Below are positions 50,241 to 58,640 of a stretch of DNA of 64,000 bases, piece after piece; position 1 is the stretch's first letter, and each line of letters begins with the position of its first letter. Under the pieces are notes generated by a model. The model had not been told where the DNA came from, made no database searches, and saw only the letters and a program-made list of their open reading frames with translations. Source of the DNA: Streptomyces filamentosus (GTDB lineage Bacteria > Actinomycetota > Actinomycetes > Streptomycetales > Streptomycetaceae); the NCBI RefSeq assembly GCF_014654895.1, contig NZ_BNBE01000001.1:2455001-2519000 (forward strand), written 5' to 3'. A program made the position numbers and the translations under genes.

Positions 50241-51095
50241 TCAATTCGCGTGCCGCAGGTCCCTGACGGACCGCCAGCGCTCCGCCAGCCGCCCGTAGAC
50301 CTCGCCGGCCGTCTCCTCGTCCCCCGCCCGCAGCGCCGCGAGCCCGGCCGCCACGTCCGCCGCCGACCGGTCCGCCGCCAGCCGCTCCTCCCCCACCGCG
50401 TGCACCAGGCCGCCGTAGTCCAGCTCCACCAGCGCCCTCGGGTGGAACTCCTCCAGCCAGCGGCCCACGTCGATCAGCCCCCGCGTCAGCGGACCCTCGT
50501 CCACCGAGTCCCGCAGCGCCCGCAGCGCCCTGGCGAGCCGCCGCCGCGCCTGCGCCATCGTCGTCCGGTAGCGCAGCTCCGGCGCCCGCCCCGCCGCCGG
50601 GTCCCCCGGCTCGTACCGCCGCTCCTCGTCCCCGAAGAGCGCGAACCAGCGCAGCGGCACCTGCCACACCGCCGTCCGGATCCACGGCCGCGCGTCCGGG
50701 TTCCGCTCCAGCCACCGCTCGTGGTCCGCCTCCACCTGGGCCCGCACCACCGGCGGCAGCATCGCGTCGAGCACCGGCCCCGGCAGACCGCTCTCCGCCA
50801 CCAGGTCCCGCAGCGCCAGCCAGCTCCGCAGCCGGGTCCGCCACGGGCAGATCACCACCGCCCCGTCCAGGTGCGCCACGAAGGCCTCACCGCTCTCGTG
50901 CACCGGCACCGGGACCGGCGGCACCGGCAGCAGGTCCGCCAGCGAGCGCCGCAGTTCGTCCTGGGCCCCCGGGGCGCCCGACCGGCGGGCGTAGCGCGAC
51001 CAGTGGGTCCGCTCCGGCTCCGGGAACGCGGCCAGCGGCTCGTACACCCGCAGGTAGGAGGCGTACGGCACGAGCAGGGTGGAGTCGACCGACAT
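50241..51095 (-). CDS. conserved hypothetical protein (SCO4090-like)
   Basis: A 284-residue soluble, Arg/Glu/Trp-rich protein without a recognised domain. Notable stretches are the start SVDSTLLVPYASYLRVYEP and repeated long helices. ATG 51095 has GGAAGG 6 nt upstream. It is divergent from vdh by 153 bp, and from memory its counterpart in the same position in S. coelicolor also has no known role. I cannot name a function. Confidence 0.8.
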   Translation of the reverse strand: MSVDSTLLVPYASYLRVYEPLAAFPEPERTHWSRYARRSGAPGAQDELRRSLADLLPVPPVPVPVHESGEAFVAHLDGAVVICPWRTRLRSWLALRDLVAESGLPGPVLDAMLPPVVRAQVEADHERWLERNPDARPWIRTAVWQVPLRWFALFGDEERRYEPGDPAAGRAPELRYRTTMAQARRRLARALRALRDSVDEGPLTRGLIDVGRWLEEFHPRALVELDYGGLVHAVGEERLAADRSAADVAAGLAALRAGDEETAGEVYGRLAERWRSVRDLRHAN

Positions 51096-51248
51096 GTCCC
51101 GATCCTTCCACGCGGGTACTCCCCAGGGGGGTGATCCGGACCACTCCGCCCTCCCTACGGGCAGGTAGGACTTAATCTCGTGGCGCAATGTGTCCTCCCC
51201 CACCCGCAGGGGGGACCTTCCGCCGCTTCGTACCCGGGAGTCACCACC

Positions 51249-52337
51249 GTGACCGCTGTATCCGACGGCGTCCTGCAGACCCTGTTCCACTCGGAGCAGG
51301 GGGGGCACGAGCAAGTCGTGCTCTGCCAGGACCGCGCCACCGGCCTCAAGGCCGTCATCGCCCTGCACAACACCGCCCTCGGGCCCGCCCTCGGCGGCAC
51401 CCGCTTCTACCCGTACGCCACCGAGGCGGAGGCCGTGGCCGACGCGCTCAACCTGGCGCGCGGCATGTCGTACAAGAACGCCATGGCCGGGCTCGACCAC
51501 GGCGGCGGCAAGGCCGTGATCATCGGCGACCCCGAGCAGATCAAGACCGAGGAGCTCCTCCTCGCCTACGGCCGCTTCGTCGCCTCCCTCGGCGGGCGCT
51601 ACGTGACCGCCTGCGACGTCGGCACCTACGTCGCCGACATGGACGTCGTGGCCCGCACCAACCAGTGGACCACCGGCCGCTCCCCCGAGAACGGCGGCGC
51701 CGGCGACTCCTCCGTGCTGACCGCCTTCGGCGTCTTCCAGGGCATGCGCGCCTCCGCCCAGCACCTGTGGGGCGACCCGACCCTGCGCGGCCGGAAGGTC
51801 GGCGTCGCCGGCGTCGGCAAGGTCGGCCACTACCTCGTCGAGCACCTGCTCTCCGACGGGGCCGAGGTCGTCATCACCGACGTCCGCGAGGAGTCGGTGC
51901 GCCGGATCACCGAGAAGTTCCCGCAGGTCCGGGTGGTCGCCGACACCGACGCCCTGATCCGCGTGGAGGACCTCGACGTCTACGCGCCGTGCGCGCTGGG
52001 CGGGGCGCTCAGCGAGGAGACGGTGCCGTTCCTCACGGCGAAGGTCGTCTGCGGCGCGGCGAACAACCAGCTCGCCCACCCGGGCATCGAGAAGGACCTC
52101 GTGGAGCGCGGCATCCTCTACGCCCCGGACTACGTGGTGAACGCGGGCGGCGTGATCCAGGTCGCCGACGAGCTGCACGGCTTCGACTTCGACCGCTGCA
52201 AGGCGAAGGCCACGAAGATCTTCGACACCACCCTGGAGATCTTCGCACGTGCGAAGGCGGACGGGATCCCGCCGGCCGCCGCCGCCGACCGGATCGCCGA
52301 GCAGCGGATGGCCGAGGCGCGCGGCGCCCGGGTCTGA
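51249..52337 (+). CDS. vdh: valine (leucine) dehydrogenase
   Basis: A 362-residue NAD-dependent enzyme that deaminates valine and other branched-chain amino acids to 2-oxo acids. The N-terminal catalytic part has [15 protein letters not shown], with the catalytic Lys in the GGGKAV block. The Rossmann NAD site is [12 protein letters not shown]. In Streptomyces the products feed branched starter units for fatty-acid and macrolide synthesis. GTG 51249 has GGGAG about 9 nt upstream; an in-frame codon at 51180 is less likely. Location next to bldC matches SCO4089 vdh. Confidence 0.93.
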   Translation: MTAVSDGVLQTLFHSEQGGHEQVVLCQDRATGLKAVIALHNTALGPALGGTRFYPYATEAEAVADALNLARGMSYKNAMAGLDHGGGKAVIIGDPEQIKTEELLLAYGRFVASLGGRYVTACDVGTYVADMDVVARTNQWTTGRSPENGGAGDSSVLTAFGVFQGMRASAQHLWGDPTLRGRKVGVAGVGKVGHYLVEHLLSDGAEVVITDVREESVRRITEKFPQVRVVADTDALIRVEDLDVYAPCALGGALSEETVPFLTAKVVCGAANNQLAHPGIEKDLVERGILYAPDYVVNAGGVIQVADELHGFDFDRCKAKATKIFDTTLEIFARAKADGIPPAAAADRIAEQRMAEARGARV

Positions 52338-52620
52338 CGGCTCCCCGCGGGGGTCCGGCCCGCCGTCCGGGAGACTTCCCTCACGCCGGTCGGCGGGTCG
52401 ACCCCCCAGAAGAGGTTAAAATCGCGATTGACCAGCGAGGAAAGGGCACCTCGATGGTTCTGTACCGGGGTATGTGATGCGCGCGGCGTACCGTAGACCC
52501 GAGGAAACAGGTACCGTTGAAGCCCTGCGGACCGGTCTCTCCATCGAGAGCCCGTTTCGCTTCATGAACGCGTGTCAAGACTCTGGGGCCAGAGAGCCCC
52601 GTCACCGAGGGGGTCGAGCC
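52338..52620. other. leader region of the DUF3073 gene
   Basis: 283 bp without a full gene. It carries a 7-codon ORF (52454-52477, peptide MVLYRGM) with GAGGAAAGG upstream. Its stop overlaps an ATG (52477) in frame with DUF3073. A GGGGC/GCCCC hairpin lies at 52585-52600. The -35-like TTGACC is near 52428. Confidence 0.4.
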
Positions 52621-52875
52621 ATGGGGCGCGGCCGGGCAAAGGCCAAGCAGACCAAGGTCGCCCGCCAGCTGAAGTACAGCAGCGGCGGGACTGACCTGTC
52701 GCGTCTGGCCAATGAGCTGGGCGCTTCGACTTCGAGCCAGCCGCCGAATGGCGAGCCGTTCGAGGACGACGACGAGGAAGACGACCCGTACGCACAGTAC
52801 GCGGATCTCTACAACACGGATGACGAGGACGAGGACGACGAGTCCGGTCCGCACTCGTCGCCGCGTCGCGCTTGA
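52621..52875 (+). CDS. DUF3073 acidic small protein
   Basis: An 84-residue protein. A basic N-terminus (MGRGRAKAKQTKVARQLKY) is followed by a strongly acidic C-terminal half rich in Asp and Glu (EDDDEEDDPYAQYADLYNTD). It matches DUF3073, an actinobacterial family of unknown function. Start ATG 52621 has a GAGGGGG stretch upstream and fits the family N-terminus. The frame stays open back to 52474, but that part is not family-like. A strong terminator follows. Confidence 0.88.
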   Translation: MGRGRAKAKQTKVARQLKYSSGGTDLSRLANELGASTSSQPPNGEPFEDDDEEDDPYAQYADLYNTDDEDEDDESGPHSSPRRA

Positions 52876-52895
52876 CCTTCTGAACTGAACACCGA

Positions 52896-52926
52896 AACTC
52901 GGTCCGGGTCTCCCGGGCCGAGTTTT
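52896..52926 (+). terminator. intrinsic terminator of DUF3073
   Basis: A stem of about 13 bp, AACTCGG...CCGAGTT, with loop TCT followed by TTTTC. A classic terminator, unusual for its T-tract in this genome. Confidence 0.9.
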
Positions 52927-52996
52927 CGTGCTGTCCGGAGTTCCCGCGGGACCTGTGCGGACGCACGGGAGACCGAGGACGTACGGGGGGCGGCGG

Positions 52997-53048
52997 ACGT
53001 ACGAGGGAGGGGCACCCCGCAGCTGCGGGGTGCCCCTCCCTCGTACGT
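52997..53048 (-). terminator. 52-bp perfect palindrome, purM terminator
   Basis: The bases 52997-53022 are the exact complement of 53023-53048. It would form a hairpin of at least 24 bp just after the purM stop (53056). Confidence 0.8.
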
Positions 53049-53055
53049 CCCGTGA

Positions 53056-54123
53056 CTACTTCGCGTAGTCGCCGACCAGCTCCGCGCCGGTGGCCTTCTC
53101 GCCGCGCTCGGTGATCTCGCCGGCGACCCAGGCGTCGAGCCCGCGGTCGGCCAGCGTGGTGAGGGCGGCGTCGACCGACTCGGCGGGGACGACGGCCATC
53201 ATGCCGACGCCCATGTTGAGGGTCTTCTCCAGCTCCAGGCGCTCCACCTGGCCCGCCTTGCCGACCAGGTCGAAGATCGCGCCCGGGGCCCACGTGGAGC
53301 GGTCCACGGTGGCGTGCAGGCCGTCCGGGATCACCCGGGCGAGGTTGGCCGCGAGGCCGCCGCCGGTGATGTGACTGAACGCGTGCACCTCGGAGGTCCG
53401 GGTGAGCGCCAGGCAGTCGAGCGAGTAGATCCGGGTGGGCTCCAGGAGCTCCTCGCCCAGGGTCCGGCCCAGCTCCTCGACCTGCTGGTCGAGGCGCATG
53501 CCGGCGCGGTCGAAGACCACGTGACGGACGAGCGAGTACCCGTTGGAGTGAAGCCCGGAGGAGGCCATGGCGATGACCGCGTCCCCCGTACGGATGCGAT
53601 CGGCGCCCAGCAGGCGGTCGTGCTCCACGACGCCGGTGCCCGCGCCGGCCACGTCGAAGTCGTCCGGGCCGAGGAGGCCCGGGTGCTCCGCCGTCTCGCC
53701 GCCGACCAGGGCGCAGCCGGCGAGGACGCAGCCCTCGGCGATGCCCTTCACGATGGCGGCGACCCGCTCCGGGTGGACCTTGCCCACGCAGATGTAGTCG
53801 GTCATGAAGAGCGGCTCGGCGCCGCAGACGACGATGTCGTCCATGACCATGGCGACCAGGTCGTGGCCGATGGTGTCGTACACGCCCATCTGGCGGGCGA
53901 TGTCGACCTTCGTGCCGACGCCGTCGGTCGCCGAGGCGAGCAGCGGACGCTCGTAGCGCTTGAGGGCGGAGGCGTCGAAGAGGCCGGCGAAGCCGCCGAG
54001 GCCGCCGAGGACCTCGGGGCGCTGCGTCTTCTTCACCCACTCCTTCATGAGCTCGACGGCGCGGTCGCCCGCCTCGATGTCGACGCCCGCAGAGGCGTAG
54101 CTGGCACCAGTGGTCTGAGACAT
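53056..54123 (-). CDS. purM: phosphoribosylformylglycinamidine cyclo-ligase
   Basis: A 355-residue AIR synthetase that closes the imidazole ring of FGAM using ATP in de novo purine synthesis. The N-terminus (YASAGVDIEAGDRAVELM) and the HSNGYSLVRHV and ITGGGLAANL segments are typical. It follows purF by 52 bp on the same strand, forming a purF-purM operon. No strong Shine-Dalgarno precedes ATG 54123. Confidence 0.97.
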   Translation of the reverse strand: MSQTTGASYASAGVDIEAGDRAVELMKEWVKKTQRPEVLGGLGGFAGLFDASALKRYERPLLASATDGVGTKVDIARQMGVYDTIGHDLVAMVMDDIVVCGAEPLFMTDYICVGKVHPERVAAIVKGIAEGCVLAGCALVGGETAEHPGLLGPDDFDVAGAGTGVVEHDRLLGADRIRTGDAVIAMASSGLHSNGYSLVRHVVFDRAGMRLDQQVEELGRTLGEELLEPTRIYSLDCLALTRTSEVHAFSHITGGGLAANLARVIPDGLHATVDRSTWAPGAIFDLVGKAGQVERLELEKTLNMGVGMMAVVPAESVDAALTTLADRGLDAWVAGEITERGEKATGAELVGDYAK

Positions 54124-54175
54124 GGGGTTCAGAGCTTTCGTGTCGTTACTGCGTCACTGCGGGTGCAGCGGGATC

Positions 54176-55702
54176 TCACGGACGGCGCAGGGCGTCGGCG
54201 GCCGCGGTGGCGGCGGGGCCGGCGGCCAGTTCCGTCTCCAGGAGCTGCTTGCCGAGCAGCTCGGGGTCCGGCAGCTCCATCGGGTACTCGCCGTCGAAGC
54301 AGGCCCGGCAGAGGTTCGGCTTGTCGATGGTGGTCGCCTCGATCATCCCGTCGATGGAGATGTACGAGAGCGAGTCCGCGCCCAGCGACTTGCCGATCTC
54401 CTCGATCGACATGCCGTTGGCGATCAGCTCCGCGCGGGTGGCGAAGTCGATGCCGAAGAAGCACGGCCACTTCACCGGCGGGGAGGAGATCCGGATGTGG
54501 ATCTCGGCCGCACCGGCCTCGCGGAGCATCCGGACCAGGGCGCGCTGGGTGTTGCCGCGGACGATCGAGTCGTCGACGACGACCAGCCGCTTCCCTTTGA
54601 TGACTTCCTTGAGGGGGTTCAGCTTGAGGCGGATGCCCAGCTGGCGGATGGTCTGCGAGGGCTGGATGAAGGTGCGCCCGACGTAGGCGTTCTTGACCAG
54701 GCCGGCGCCGAAGGGGATGCCGGACGCCTCCGCGTAGCCGATGGCGGCGGGGGTGCCGGACTCAGGCGTCGCTATGACCAGGTCGGCCTCGACGGGGGCC
54801 TCCTTGGCGAGGCGGCGGCCCATCTCGACGCGGGAGAGGTACACGTTCCGGCCGGCGATGTCCGTGTCGGGACGGGCCAGGTACACGTACTCGAAGACAC
54901 AGCCCTTCGGCTTCGCTTCCGCGAAGCGGGAGGTGCGGATGCCGTTCTCGTCGATGGCGATGAGCTCGCCCGGCTCGACCTCGCGGACGAAGCTGGCGCC
55001 GCAGATGTCGAGGGCGGCGGACTCCGAGGCGACGACCCAGCCGCGCTCCAGTCGGCCGAGGACCAGCGGGCGGATGCCCTGCGGGTCACGGGCGGCGTAG
55101 AGCGTGTGCTCGTCCATGAAGACGAGGGAGAAGGCGCCCCGGACGTCGGGGAGGACCTTCGCGGCGGACTGCTCGATGGTGAGCGGCGCGCCGTCCTCGT
55201 CCACCTGGCCGGCGAGGAGCGCCGTGACCAGGTCGGTGTCGTTGGTGGCGGCGACCTGGGTGGCGCGGCCGTCCTTCTTGGGAAGGTCGGCGACCATCTC
55301 GGCCAGCTGCGCCGTGTTCACCAGGTTGCCGTTGTGGCCGAGCGCCAGGGACCCGTGGGCGGTGGCCCGGAAGGTCGGCTGGGCGTTCTCCCACACGGAG
55401 GCCCCGGTGGTCGAGTAGCGGGCGTGACCGACCGCGATGTGACCTTGGAGGGAGCCGAGAGAGGTCTCGTCGAAGACCTGGGACACGAGGCCCATGTCCT
55501 TGAAGACGAGGATCTGGGAGCCGTTGCTGACCGCGATTCCCGCGGATTCCTGACCCCGATGCTGGAGGGCGTAGAGCCCGAAGTACGTGAGCTTTGCGAC
55601 CTCTTCACCCGGAGCCCAGACCCCGAAGACGCCACACGCGTCCTGGGGGCCTTTCTCGCCGGGGAGCAGGTCGTGATTGAGTCGACCGTCACCACGTGGC
55701 AC
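54176..55702 (-). CDS. purF: amidophosphoribosyltransferase
   Basis: A 508-residue enzyme of the first committed purine step, PRPP plus glutamine to phosphoribosylamine. The glutamine-amidotransferase nucleophile is C23 in QDACGVFGVW, so the first 22 residues should be a cleaved propeptide. The PRPP-binding motif VVVDDSIVRGNTQR is intact, as are four Fe-S-type cysteines (in CGASFVRE, GCVFEY, PCFFGID and LCRACFDGEY). GTG 55702 is chosen because a -10 box ends 8 nt upstream and the protein then begins PRGDGRLNHD. Transcription probably starts at the GTG, giving a leaderless mRNA. Confidence 0.95.
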   Translation of the reverse strand: MPRGDGRLNHDLLPGEKGPQDACGVFGVWAPGEEVAKLTYFGLYALQHRGQESAGIAVSNGSQILVFKDMGLVSQVFDETSLGSLQGHIAVGHARYSTTGASVWENAQPTFRATAHGSLALGHNGNLVNTAQLAEMVADLPKKDGRATQVAATNDTDLVTALLAGQVDEDGAPLTIEQSAAKVLPDVRGAFSLVFMDEHTLYAARDPQGIRPLVLGRLERGWVVASESAALDICGASFVREVEPGELIAIDENGIRTSRFAEAKPKGCVFEYVYLARPDTDIAGRNVYLSRVEMGRRLAKEAPVEADLVIATPESGTPAAIGYAEASGIPFGAGLVKNAYVGRTFIQPSQTIRQLGIRLKLNPLKEVIKGKRLVVVDDSIVRGNTQRALVRMLREAGAAEIHIRISSPPVKWPCFFGIDFATRAELIANGMSIEEIGKSLGADSLSYISIDGMIEATTIDKPNLCRACFDGEYPMELPDPELLGKQLLETELAAGPAATAAADALRRP

Positions 55703-55709
55703 GTCTTCG

Positions 55710-55739
55710 AGTCTAGGGGACCTCGACCACTGGTCCGAA
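55710..55739 (-). promoter_or_regulatory. purF promoter for a leaderless transcript
   Basis: Minus strand: TTCGGA (complement of 55734-55739), 18-bp spacer, TAGACT (complement of 55710-55715). Seven nt then lead to the GTG at 55702. Confidence 0.6.
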
Positions 55740-56217
55740 TTGGCGAACGGAGCGTGAGCGGCGCTCGTACGATCGCACCAAAAGATCGCCGCGAACTTGG
55801 ACGGGCCTACAAGGCAGGCGCCGGAAGGGTTCCGGGCCTCCGGGCGACCCCCGAGCGGACGCTCGTCCCCCTCCGCGGAGCGCCCGGGGATGTGACGCAG
55901 AACGCAGTGACCGGGGGTTTCACCGGCGTTTCGATCACGCGAACTACGCGCGTCGACCACCTCCTCCGCCGTTGACGCCCCCGCCCTCCTCGGCGAGGCT
56001 CCTGGCCCATGCAGCCCCGCAGTGACCGAGCGGTCACCCTCGTCCGGCGCCGGCACGTGGACCTCGTCCGTGTCGCGAGCGCCGGCTGTCACCGCGCCTG
56101 AACCGGCCCGGCCCCTCCGGCTGCCCCTCCGCCCCCCTTCCCCTCCGTCCCGGCCGCGGCGCCGTCCCCGCCCGCCGGGACCGGAGGCACACCCGTACGT
56201 TCTCCTGGAGATCCGCC
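55740..56217. other. gap between purF and the sulfatase gene
   Basis: 478 bp without a supported gene. A 16-bp palindrome, GTGACCGAGCGGTCAC, lies at 56022-56037, about 180 bp before the sulfatase start, and could be an operator. No riboswitch or terminator is recognised. Confidence 0.5.
56022..56037. promoter_or_regulatory. GTGACCG-AG-CGGTCAC palindrome upstream of sulfatase
   Basis: Perfect 7-bp arms with a 2-bp spacer. The shape and length fit a TetR/GntR-type operator, but no cognate regulator adjoins it. Confidence 0.4.
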
Positions 56218-57633
56218 ATGTCCTCGCCCCTGTCCCGCCGGGCCTTCGGCGGCGCCGCCGCCGGTGCCGCCGCGGTGGCCGCCGTCGGCGCCGCCCCCGC
56301 CCACGCGGCGCCCGCCCCGGCCGCCGGTCCGGCCGCCGCCCCCGCGGAGCGCCCCTTCCGGGCCGCCCGCCCGCGCCGCCACTCCCGGCGGCCCAACATC
56401 CTCTTCATCCTGGGCGACGACCTCGGCTGGGCCGACCTCTCCTCGTACGGCTCCCCGCACATCCGCACCCCGCACCTCGACCGGCTCGCCCGCCAGGGCG
56501 TCCGCTTCACCGACGCCTACTCCGGCTCCGCGACCTGCTCCCCCACCCGCTTCAGCCTCTACACCGGCCGCTACCCGGGCCGGACGAAGGGCGGCCTCGC
56601 CGAGCCGATCGCCGACAGGTCCGTGGGCCTGGAGCCCACCCACCCCACGCTCGCCTCGCTGCTCCGCGACTCCGGCTACGCCACCGCCCTCATCGGCAAG
56701 TGGCACTGCGGCTACCTCCCCGACCACTCCCCCACCAAGTCCGGCTGGGACGAGTTCTTCGGCAACTTCGGCGGCGCCCTGGAGTACTACTCCAAGCTCG
56801 GCCTCGGCGGCGAGTACGACCTCTACGAGGGCGACGCCGAGTACAAGGACCTCCGCTACTACACGCGGATCCTCACCGAGCGGGCGAGCGAGTACGTGAG
56901 CCGGGACCACGAGAAGCCGTGGCTGCTCAACCTCAACTTCACCACTCCGCACTGGCCGTGGATCGCCGACGGCGACGAGGAGGCGAGCGCCGAGATCGTC
57001 CGCCGGATCAAGGCCGGCGACCGCTCCGCCCTCTGGCACCAGGACGGCGGCTCGGTCGAGAAGTACAAGGAGATGGTCGAGGACCTCGACCGCTCGGTCG
57101 GGAAGGTCCTGGCGGCGCTGAAGCGCTCCGGCCAGGAGCAGGACACCCTCGTCTTCTTCGCCAGCGACAACGGCGGCGAGCGCTTCTCCTACAACTGGCC
57201 GCTCGCCGGGAACAAGGGCTCCCTCCAGGAGGGCGGCATCCGCGTCCCCTCGGTCCTGCGCTGGCCCGCCCGGATCGACGGCGGCCAGGTCAGCGACCTG
57301 CCCGTCTTCACCCCCGACTGGACGGCGACCCTCCTCGACCTGGCCGGGGCCCGGCCCCACCCGGCGTACCCGCTCGACGGCACCAGCCTCGCCGGACACC
57401 TGCTGCGCGGCGAGGACGTGCCGGAGCGCGACCTGTTCTGGCGGGTCAGGGGCGAGCGGGCGCTGCGCCGCGGCGACTGGAAGTACTACCGCGGCAAGTC
57501 CGGCCGCGACCAGCTCTTCCACCTCTCCGAGGACACCCGCGAGCAGGCCGACCGGGCGCCCTTCGAGCAGGCCCGGCTGGCCGAGCTGCGGACCGCGTGG
57601 GAACGGATCGACGCGGGGCTGCTGCGCTACTGA
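56218..57633 (+). CDS. Tat-exported sulfatase
   Basis: A 471-residue type I sulfatase. A twin-arginine signal (LSRRAFGGAAAG) is followed by an Ala-rich h-region. The active site is CSPTRFSLYTGR with C107 in the CxPxR formylglycine context. D67 and D68 in ILGDDLGW are metal ligands. The rest (SDNGGERFSYNWPLAGNKGS) fits the arylsulfatase fold. It removes sulfate esters outside the cell, and the anaerobic or FGE maturation enzyme is not nearby. ATG 56218 has GGAG 10 nt upstream. Confidence 0.92.
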   Translation: MSSPLSRRAFGGAAAGAAAVAAVGAAPAHAAPAPAAGPAAAPAERPFRAARPRRHSRRPNILFILGDDLGWADLSSYGSPHIRTPHLDRLARQGVRFTDAYSGSATCSPTRFSLYTGRYPGRTKGGLAEPIADRSVGLEPTHPTLASLLRDSGYATALIGKWHCGYLPDHSPTKSGWDEFFGNFGGALEYYSKLGLGGEYDLYEGDAEYKDLRYYTRILTERASEYVSRDHEKPWLLNLNFTTPHWPWIADGDEEASAEIVRRIKAGDRSALWHQDGGSVEKYKEMVEDLDRSVGKVLAALKRSGQEQDTLVFFASDNGGERFSYNWPLAGNKGSLQEGGIRVPSVLRWPARIDGGQVSDLPVFTPDWTATLLDLAGARPHPAYPLDGTSLAGHLLRGEDVPERDLFWRVRGERALRRGDWKYYRGKSGRDQLFHLSEDTREQADRAPFEQARLAELRTAWERIDAGLLRY

Positions 57634-57674
57634 GCCGGGCCGGCGCCGGGCTGCCGGCCCCCCGGGATGCCGCG

Positions 57675-58484
57675 CTACCGGGCCGGTTCGGCGCGAGCCG
57701 TCAGGCCCTCGCCGCCGCCGTCGACGAGGGTCAGGGTCCGGTGGTCGAGCCGGTAGGAGAGGGGGCCGTCGAGGAGCTCGTACAGCTTCGTCTCCAGCTC
57801 CATCTGCGGGCCCGCGCACATCATGCGGGTGGTGGCGGCCGGGCCCTCGACGGTGAGGGTCCCGGCCTCCTCGTCGACCTTCGCGGCGGCGGAGAAGCCG
57901 TTGCAGCCGAGGTTGCCGGTGATCCTGCCGTCCGCGCCGACGACGAAGCGGGCCTTGTCGCCGCCGCCCTCCGGGAGGGAGGCGGCGGCGTCCTCGGAGA
58001 CCAGGCCGTCGATCTTCCAGGAGGTGCCGCGCAGCGGGGCGGACGGTTCGGCCGCCAGCTCCACCTTCCGGCCGCCGTCCGCCGAGGCGAGGGTGAGCGC
58101 GCCGTCCTCCAGGGTGCCCGTCAGGGGGCCGGCGAAGGCGGCGAGGAAGGCCGTCTCGAAGCGCCGCCGGTCCTCGGGGCACCCCATCTCCGTGACCTCG
58201 TCCGGGGAGACGGTGACGGTGGTGCCCGCGACGGCGGCCGTCCCGCCGAAGTGGTTGCAGCCGGTCCCGCCCCGGGTCCGGCCGTCCCGGGTGAACTCGA
58301 CGGCGGCGCCCCCGGGGGCCTTCGAGCGGCTGCCGTCCACGGTGACCGCGGTCACCGTCCAGTGCGTGCCGGCGAGGGGCAGGTCGGGGTCCCCGGCGCC
58401 GCCGCTCCCGCCGCCCCGCCCGCAGGCGGTGAGGGCGGCGAGCAGGAGGGCGGCTGCGGCGAGGGTGCTGCGCGGCTTCGGCAT
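57675..58484 (-). CDS. META-domain lipoprotein
   Basis: A 269-residue lipoprotein with lipobox LTAC and two META domains in tandem (about residues 35-130 and 145-260; typical FTRDGRTRGGTGCNHFGG and NLGCNGFSA). META-domain proteins include HslJ, a heat-shock lipoprotein linked to antibiotic resistance. The copy number of two is common in Streptomyces. It is preceded by a 23-bp repeat array. The start is ATG 58484. Confidence 0.88.
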   Translation of the reverse strand: MPKPRSTLAAAALLLAALTACGRGGGSGGAGDPDLPLAGTHWTVTAVTVDGSRSKAPGGAAVEFTRDGRTRGGTGCNHFGGTAAVAGTTVTVSPDEVTEMGCPEDRRRFETAFLAAFAGPLTGTLEDGALTLASADGGRKVELAAEPSAPLRGTSWKIDGLVSEDAAASLPEGGGDKARFVVGADGRITGNLGCNGFSAAAKVDEEAGTLTVEGPAATTRMMCAGPQMELETKLYELLDGPLSYRLDHRTLTLVDGGGEGLTARAEPAR

Positions 58485-58506
58485 GCCGGTGGGACGCGGC
58501 GGAGCC

Positions 58507-58620
58507 GTACGGGGTTCCCGGCGGGATCCGTACGGGTTCCCCCGGCCGGGTCCGTACGGGGCCCCCGGCCGGGTCCGTACGGGGTCCGTACGGGATTCCC
58601 GGCCGGATCCGTACGGGCCC
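58507..58620. repeat. GTACGGG repeat array upstream of the META lipoprotein
   Basis: GTACGGG occurs at 58507, 58530, 58554, 58577, 58588 and 58611. The spacing is 23, 24, 23, 11 and 23 bp, with the linkers variants of CCCGGCCGG-(A/G)-TCC. The 11/23-bp periodicity matches one or two helical turns. Confidence 0.75.
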
Positions 58621-58640
58621 CCGGCCCCCCTCGCCGGGGG

